From an uncultured Lachnospiraceae bacterium (GTDB lineage: Bacteria; Bacillota; Clostridia; Lachnospirales; Lachnospiraceae): a stretch of 64,000 bases of DNA. Shown here piece after piece: positions 59,831 through 64,000 of this stretch (the stretch's first letter is position 1; each line of letters starts with the position of its first letter). The DNA lies in NCBI GenBank assembly GCA_910577735.1, contig CAJTOO010000007.1, forward strand, positions 111,760-175,759. The letters run 5' to 3'. A program made the position numbers and the translations under genes. Under the pieces are notes generated by a model that made no database searches, was not told the origin of the DNA, and saw only the letters and a program-made list of their open reading frames with translations.

Positions 59831-61501
59831 ATGGGAAATGCACAAGTAGCTAAAGGCAGGAAAAAAATCAAACGTATCGGTAAAAAAGTGGGGAATGTTG
59901 TCGTAATTATGCAGGCTATTTCCGTAGTTTTTGCGGTAGCTGTCTGCGTATTGATGTACAATTCCTTAGTCAAAAGCATGCAGAAGCAGATTTGTGTGAA
60001 CGGCACAAACATGCTGGAGTATGAGTTGAGTAAAGCAGCTGAAAACGATGACATGAATCAGCTTCTCGACGTATTAAAGGCACGTATGGGTTGTGAGTTT
60101 ACCATTTTTGAAGGAGACACCAGAGCCTATAGCACGGTGATGAAAAACGGAGAGCGTGTGGTTGGAACCAAGCTCGCTTCCAACTTATGTGATATTGTCC
60201 TGGAAAAGGGACAGTCTTATGTGGGTGAAGCAGATATCCTGGGTGTAAAATATTTGTGCTCCTATGTTCCGACCAAGGGAGCTGACGGGAAAGTTGACGG
60301 TCTGATCTTCGCAGGCATATCCATCGCGGAGGCAGAACAGGAGACTGCCAGAATCATCACTTATGCTGCAGTGGTCAGTGTGATAATCATCATTCTTTGT
60401 ATTATCTTCCTGACAGTGTATCTGAAAGCTAAGGTGTCAGGCCCTCTTGAAAGGATCACAGAAGCAGCCTTACATCTTGAAAAAGGAGAACTTGGTCTGT
60501 CCAATGGTACCGAGATTCAAATCGGCGTCCGTTCTAATGATGAGATCGGTCTCTTGGGCGAAATCTTTGAAAATACCATACATAATCTCCGCGCTTACAT
60601 CGGCGAAATATCCCACGTGCTGGGCGCCATCGCCAAAGGAGATCTGACGCAGGACACACAACAGGATTATACAGGAGATTTCGAGACAATCAAGAAATCC
60701 CTGGAAAGTATACTTGGCGCATTGAATCAGACAATGGGACAGATTTCTGCCAGCGCCAGCCATGTATCTGAGGGATCGGATCAGGTATCTGCCAGCGCCC
60801 AGTCCCTGGCACAGGGTGCAACTGAGCAGGCAAGCGCCGTCACCGAAATTTCCACCACAATATCCGACATTTCAGAAGGTGCAAGACAGACTTCAAACGC
60901 AGCAGCTGAGGTGGGCAGCTTTGTAAATCAGGCAGGTGCACAGCTTGGCATCAGCATAGAGAGCGTGGGAGAGCTGAGTCAGTCAATGACGCGGATTTCC
61001 GACGACTCCAAGCAGATCAGTACCATTATTGCAACGATAGAGAACATCGCATTCCAGATAAACATTCTATCATTAAACGCTGCTGTGGAAGCAGCCAGAG
61101 CCGGCACCGCCGGAAAGGGATTTGCGGTTGTGGCTGACGAGATCAGCAGTCTCGCATCCAAATCAGATGAAGCTGCCAAGGCCACAAAGAACTTAATAGA
61201 AAGTTCTGCTGCAACCATCGCTGAGGGCAGCAAAGTCATGAACAGAGTTTCGGAAGCGTTAGAGCGTACAGGACAGCTTGCCGGTAATGTGACAACGAAA
61301 ATGGAACAGGTGGTAGAGGCTGTAGAAAAACAAACCGTTGCGATGGAGCAGGTTGCTACTGGCGTTGAACAGATTTCTGCCGTAGTGGAGAACAACTCGG
61401 CAACCAGCCAGGAATGCGCGGCAGCCAGCGAAGAGTTGTCTGGCCAGTCCGCTCTGTTGAAGGAATTGATTTCTACTTTTAAAATAAGGAATTACCGTTA
61501 A
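59831..61501 (+). CDS. Methyl-accepting chemotaxis protein
   Basis: A 556-residue transmembrane receptor. The first membrane segment (about 22-44), an extracytoplasmic single-Cache-like sensor (about 45-175), the second segment (about 178-202), HAMP (about 203-255) and the cytoplasmic signalling helices follow in order. The hairpin tip, around IAFQINILSLNAAVEAARAG, is canonical for CheA/CheW contact. No C-terminal CheR-binding pentapeptide is seen. GGAG lies 9 nt before the ATG. Its presence suggests a motile organism, which is relevant because pseudaminic acid often decorates flagellin. It is a single-gene unit with its own promoter and terminator. The ligand is unknown. Confidence 0.93.
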   Translation: MGNAQVAKGRKKIKRIGKKVGNVVVIMQAISVVFAVAVCVLMYNSLVKSMQKQICVNGTNMLEYELSKAAENDDMNQLLDVLKARMGCEFTIFEGDTRAYSTVMKNGERVVGTKLASNLCDIVLEKGQSYVGEADILGVKYLCSYVPTKGADGKVDGLIFAGISIAEAEQETARIITYAAVVSVIIIILCIIFLTVYLKAKVSGPLERITEAALHLEKGELGLSNGTEIQIGVRSNDEIGLLGEIFENTIHNLRAYIGEISHVLGAIAKGDLTQDTQQDYTGDFETIKKSLESILGALNQTMGQISASASHVSEGSDQVSASAQSLAQGATEQASAVTEISTTISDISEGARQTSNAAAEVGSFVNQAGAQLGISIESVGELSQSMTRISDDSKQISTIIATIENIAFQINILSLNAAVEAARAGTAGKGFAVVADEISSLASKSDEAAKATKNLIESSAATIAEGSKVMNRVSEALERTGQLAGNVTTKMEQVVEAVEKQTVAMEQVATGVEQISAVVENNSATSQECAAASEELSGQSALLKELISTFKIRNYR

Positions 61502-61516
61502 GCGAACTAAAATTAT

Positions 61517-61550
61517 GACCACCGGTCTGACCGGTGGTCTGTTTATGTTT
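61517..61550 (+). terminator. Rho-independent terminator of the chemotaxis gene
   Basis: GACCACCGG and CCGGTGGTC form a perfect 9-bp stem with a 5-nt loop (61517-61539), followed by TGTTTATGTTT. It begins 16 nt after the stop codon. Confidence 0.8.
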
Positions 61551-61567
61551 AAAGATTTATATACAAC

Positions 61568-61597
61568 ACCAGGGAAGAAATGCTCTTCTTCCCTGGT
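61568..61597. terminator. 12-bp hairpin, possible bidirectional terminator
   Basis: ACCAGGGAAGAA and TTCTTCCCTGGT pair perfectly over 12 bp with a 6-nt loop. It lies between two convergent genes. On the minus strand it is followed by GTTGTATAT, on the plus strand by CAGCTTTG, so neither T-tract is strong. It may end the Spo0A_C transcript. The rest of 61598-61757 shows nothing recognisable. Confidence 0.55.
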
Positions 61598-61757
61598 CAG
61601 CTTTGAAACTTTCAATAATTTCCTTTGTCTGTGAAATACGTGGAACAAACTGTAATAGTTTTTCCAAGTTTTATAACTTTCTGTCAATCGCCTTGCTCTA
61701 TGTCACTCTTGTCCTTGTAGTAAATAAGGACTTGTCCCTCACCAATTTCCCTTGTAA

Positions 61758-62138
61758 CTATATCAAATCATATTTTAACCGGATATAATCTGCTGCAGCC
61801 GCAATGTACTCACTGTTGGTCGGTCTGCTGTATTCCGGGCTGTTACAATATCCAAAAAGTTCCTCAAACAGATCACTGTTACCCCTCTCCCAGGACACCT
61901 CGATTGCATTGCGGATAGCTCTCTCAATCTTCTGGTCCGTAGTCTGATACAGCTTCGCCAGGTCAGGATATAGAAGCTTGGTCACACTGCCTACCAGTTC
62001 CATATTTCCCACACACATTTCCACCGCGCTGCGAAGAAACTGATATCCTCGCAGATGTGCCGGTATGCCCAACTCCAGCATAAAATCAGAAACAATCTGT
62101 TCCAGTTCCTGTCTGCCTATCACATTTTGTTGTAACAT
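61758..62138 (-). CDS. Stand-alone Spo0A C-terminal (effector) domain protein
   Basis: A 126-residue protein. ATG 62138 has GGGGAG 9 nt upstream. Almost all of it matches the DNA-binding domain of Spo0A: LGIPAHLRGYQFLR, the region ending in KLLYPDLAKLYQTT, IERAIRNAIEVSWERGN (recognition helix) and PTNSEYIAAAADYIRLK. The roughly 125-residue receiver domain with the phospho-Asp that precedes this in Spo0A is absent, so control by phosphorelay is not expected. It probably binds DNA near 0A-type sites. It has a strong promoter of its own (62196-62224) at the edge of the glycan locus. It could regulate the locus or antagonise Spo0A; neither is shown. Confidence 0.88.
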   Translation of the reverse strand: MLQQNVIGRQELEQIVSDFMLELGIPAHLRGYQFLRSAVEMCVGNMELVGSVTKLLYPDLAKLYQTTDQKIERAIRNAIEVSWERGNSDLFEELFGYCNSPEYSRPTNSEYIAAAADYIRLKYDLI

Positions 62139-62195
62139 TTGCTTCAACTCCCCTTTTTATTGTATTGTCTTTGTAGTTGTAACTATACATCAGAC

Positions 62196-62224
62196 ATCAT
62201 ACCAGAGAAGTATATGAATGTAAA
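62196..62224 (-). promoter_or_regulatory. Strong promoter of the Spo0A_C gene
   Basis: On the minus strand TTTACA (62219-62224), a 17-nt spacer and TATGAT with an extended TGG (62196-62201) lie 58 nt upstream of the ATG, just behind the GDP-fucose synthase stop. Confidence 0.7.
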
Positions 62225-62255
62225 TTGTAATTTATCGCCCGTGAAAAGAATGTCT

Positions 62256-63197
62256 CTACAGTCTCGCATCCTTTACATTTTCTTTAAACCAATCATAAGC
62301 AAGCTGTACGCCTTCTTCCAGTTCCACCTTATGATTCCAGCCCAGCCCATGAAGCTTGGTCACATCTGTCAGTTTACGAGGGGTGCCGTCAGGCATGTCC
62401 TGATTCCAGATTATCTCACCCGTAAACCCTACCACTTTCTGTACCGTCTCTGCCAGCTCCTTAATCGTAACCTCTTTGCCGGTACCGATATTAACATGCT
62501 GCTCACCACTGTAATTTTCCAACAGAAATACACAGGCATCTGCCATGTCATCCACATAAAGAAATTCCCGAAGCGGTGTACCTGTCCCCCACAATTCCAC
62601 CGCAGGCGCCTGGTTCACTTTCGCCTCATGGAACTTGCGGATCATGGCCGGCATCACATGGGATCCTTCCAGATTATAATTATCCTCAGGGCCATACAGG
62701 TTCGTAGGCATGCAGCTGATAAAATCATCCCCATACTGCCTCATATAAAATTTACACATTTCAAGACCCGCAATTTTAGCGATGGCATAAGCCTCGTTGG
62801 TCTCCTCCAAGAGGCCGGTCAACAAGGCATCCTCAGGGATCGGCTGCGGGGCCATCCGGGGATAGATACAAGTGCTCCCCAGAAACAGGAGCTTTTTCAC
62901 CTTATATTCATGACAGCACTGAATCACATTACACTGAATCTGCATATTCTCATAGGCAAAATCTGCCGGGGCTGTATTGTTTGCATTGATACCTCCCACC
63001 TTAGCTGCCGCCAGAACCACCACATCCGGCCTCTCAGCCTCAAAAAAGTCCCGAACCGACTGCTGGTTCGTCAGATCCAGCTCCTTGTGAGTCCTGCCGA
63101 TGATATTCTCATATCCTTTCGCCTTCAGACTCCGTACGATGGCGCTTCCCACCAGACCTCTGTGCCCTGCTACATAGATTTTGTCTGTCTTATTCAT
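62256..63197 (-). CDS. fcl: GDP-L-fucose synthase
   Basis: A 313-residue SDR. ATG 63197 has AAGGAG 7 nt upstream. YVAGHRGLVGSAIVR (8-22) is the NADP motif specific to Fcl/WcaG, and GSTCIYP, the catalytic Y-x3-K in NEAYAIAK, and TNLYGPEDNYN complete the pattern. It epimerises and reduces GDP-4-keto-6-deoxymannose to GDP-L-fucose. The partner GMD (GDP-mannose 4,6-dehydratase) is not in the window and may lie beyond the right edge or elsewhere. Confidence 0.94.
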   Translation of the reverse strand: MNKTDKIYVAGHRGLVGSAIVRSLKAKGYENIIGRTHKELDLTNQQSVRDFFEAERPDVVVLAAAKVGGINANNTAPADFAYENMQIQCNVIQCCHEYKVKKLLFLGSTCIYPRMAPQPIPEDALLTGLLEETNEAYAIAKIAGLEMCKFYMRQYGDDFISCMPTNLYGPEDNYNLEGSHVMPAMIRKFHEAKVNQAPAVELWGTGTPLREFLYVDDMADACVFLLENYSGEQHVNIGTGKEVTIKELAETVQKVVGFTGEIIWNQDMPDGTPRKLTDVTKLHGLGWNHKVELEEGVQLAYDWFKENVKDARL

Positions 63198-63214
63198 CAC
63201 GATTCTCCTTCACA

Positions 63215-63943
63215 TTACAATAATACTATATAAAATGCTGCCAAAATGACAGGCATACACATAGCGCACACTGTTAAAATCAATTTGCCTGGAAGTGCTA
63301 TCTCATGACTGTATTTATATTTCGGATGGTTAATCATAAGCAACAACGCCATCGCGGCAAACACACACGTAGCAACTACCATATGATAAACAGTACTACT
63401 CTGATGAAATCTAGTCCACAGACATACCCCATATCTATCAGATGAAGCCAAATAAATATCGCTCCCCATCAAATCACATAATTTCGTAATCCATGAGTTT
63501 TCCATAAGGTATGCTGTATTCATGTTCTGCGGATATTCCGCTCTTAAACTGTAATAGGCCCGCCCATATGTCACCAATGTAAACAACAGCAGATTCATCC
63601 TCAGATCCTGCGCTGAAATCATAATCAATAACACCAAATACGGCACATATAAAAACAGTCTATAAAAGCGGTTCGACATCAGAAAACTGATTGCCCCAAA
63701 AATAACTGCACAAAGATAAATTACTTTTTGCTTATACGCTTCGTTCTCTTCCTGTTCTGTTCCATAACAGATAAAAAAGATGACACATAGCAAAACACCA
63801 CAGACAGAAACCGTGTTGCCACTGAGAGAGACTTTAGAGGTAAGCAGCATCCCCTCTATTATGCCAGCAAAACCATTTTCTTCCTTCACCACCTGATATA
63901 TCCCATCGTTTCTATACAAGACTTCAAATATCAGCAGCGGCAT
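63215..63943 (-). CDS. Polytopic membrane protein fragment, probably 5'-truncated
   Basis: The frame from ATG 63943 gives 242 residues with about 5 hydrophobic segments and no recognisable family motif. There is no ribosome binding site before this ATG. The frame stays open upstream for another 15 codons to an in-frame TAA at 63989-63991, which lies in the loop of a perfect inverted repeat at the window end. The upstream codons (KSKYQRVGTLV) read like the inside of a longer membrane protein. It may be the C-terminal remnant of a larger glycan-locus membrane protein. It precedes fcl by 17 nt. Confidence 0.5.
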   Translation of the reverse strand: MPLLIFEVLYRNDGIYQVVKEENGFAGIIEGMLLTSKVSLSGNTVSVCGVLLCVIFFICYGTEQEENEAYKQKVIYLCAVIFGAISFLMSNRFYRLFLYVPYLVLLIMISAQDLRMNLLLFTLVTYGRAYYSLRAEYPQNMNTAYLMENSWITKLCDLMGSDIYLASSDRYGVCLWTRFHQSSTVYHMVVATCVFAAMALLLMINHPKYKYSHEIALPGKLILTVCAMCMPVILAAFYIVLL

Positions 63944-63976
63944 AACTAGTGTGCCGACACGTTGATATTTAGATTT

Positions 63977-64000
63977 ACTACTGCCTCTTTAGGCAGTAGT
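63977..64000. repeat. Perfect 9-bp inverted repeat at the right edge
   Basis: ACTACTGCC (63977-63985) and GGCAGTAGT (63992-64000) flank a 6-nt loop and end exactly at the last base of the window. It could be a terminator stem, the end of a mobile element, or an artefact of a contig end. Confidence 0.6.

Noticed and set aside
62139..63233. A 364-codon plus-strand ORF opposite the GDP-fucose synthase gene
   Set aside because: It is the mirror of a well-conserved gene, with His/Cys-rich low-information sequence and no domain.
1..64000. tRNA, rRNA, riboswitch, insertion sequence or integrase genes
   Set aside because: No cloverleaf, conserved rRNA segment, known riboswitch core or transposase motif was recognised when reading both strands; a covariance-model search would be needed to exclude small RNAs.

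Overview
The window looks like a chromosomal segment of a clostridial Bacillota, most likely a Lachnospiraceae-type anaerobe. The signs are strong AGGAGG-type ribosome binding sites, TTGACA/TATAAT-like promoters, moderate G+C, many tightly coupled ORFs (ATGA overlaps), a stand-alone Spo0A effector domain and a Gram-positive EpsG/Wzz-type polysaccharide module. Almost the whole window is one very large surface-glycan biosynthesis locus, transcribed mainly on the minus strand.

Layout from the right (the 5' side of most transcripts). A membrane ORF with no convincing start, a GDP-L-fucose synthase and a small Spo0A_C protein occupy 61758-63943. A methyl-accepting chemotaxis protein (59831-61501, plus strand) has its own promoter and terminator. 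From a promoter near 59590 a long minus-strand run (46971-59493) encodes a GtrB-like GT2, a GT2, a large polyprenyl-phosphate sugar transferase, a Wzz-like protein with a kinase-like but P-loop-less tail, a GT2, an EpsG-type polymerase, a 33-bp tandem repeat, then further GT2/GT4 enzymes and a GT39-like membrane enzyme. Next come the pseudaminic-acid genes: pseB and pseC (with a GT2 and a large membrane protein), pseG on the plus strand, and pseF-pseI. Between pseI and a GT52/sialyltransferase-like gene lies a plus-strand pair: a fold-type-III PLP decarboxylase-like enzyme and an ATP-grasp ligase. A PglK-type ABC flippase, GtrA, an OafA-type acyltransferase and a membrane protein follow (27894-33163).

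Further left a run from about 27911 encodes a WecE-type aminotransferase, a membrane protein, a GNAT acetyltransferase, a GT2, a DUF6020-like protein, and an MBOAT/SGNH O-acetylation pair (18606-27780). The last run starts at a good promoter near 18565. It encodes a large O-antigen-ligase/polymerase-like protein, then PglF-, PglE-, PglC- and PglA-like proteins with a PLP fold-type-II enzyme and a second ATP-grasp ligase between the last two, then a UDP-HexNAc dehydrogenase and C4-epimerase, an N-formyltransferase-like protein, a DUF2334 deacetylase-like protein, two GT4s and a DUF6020-like protein cut by the left edge.

Taken together the genes predict a glycan rich in amino and acidic sugars: a bacillosamine-like or N-formylated 4-amino sugar, HexNAc uronic acid, Fuc4N, pseudaminic acid and perhaps fucose, with O-acyl groups and possibly amide-linked amino acids. 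Two different initiating phosphoglycosyltransferases, two polymerase-like proteins and two ATP-grasp/PLP modules suggest that more than one glycan, or an unusually decorated one, is built here. No CRISPR array, rRNA, tRNA or transposase was seen. Wzx, gmd, rmlABCD and PglB/PglD homologues were not found in the window.
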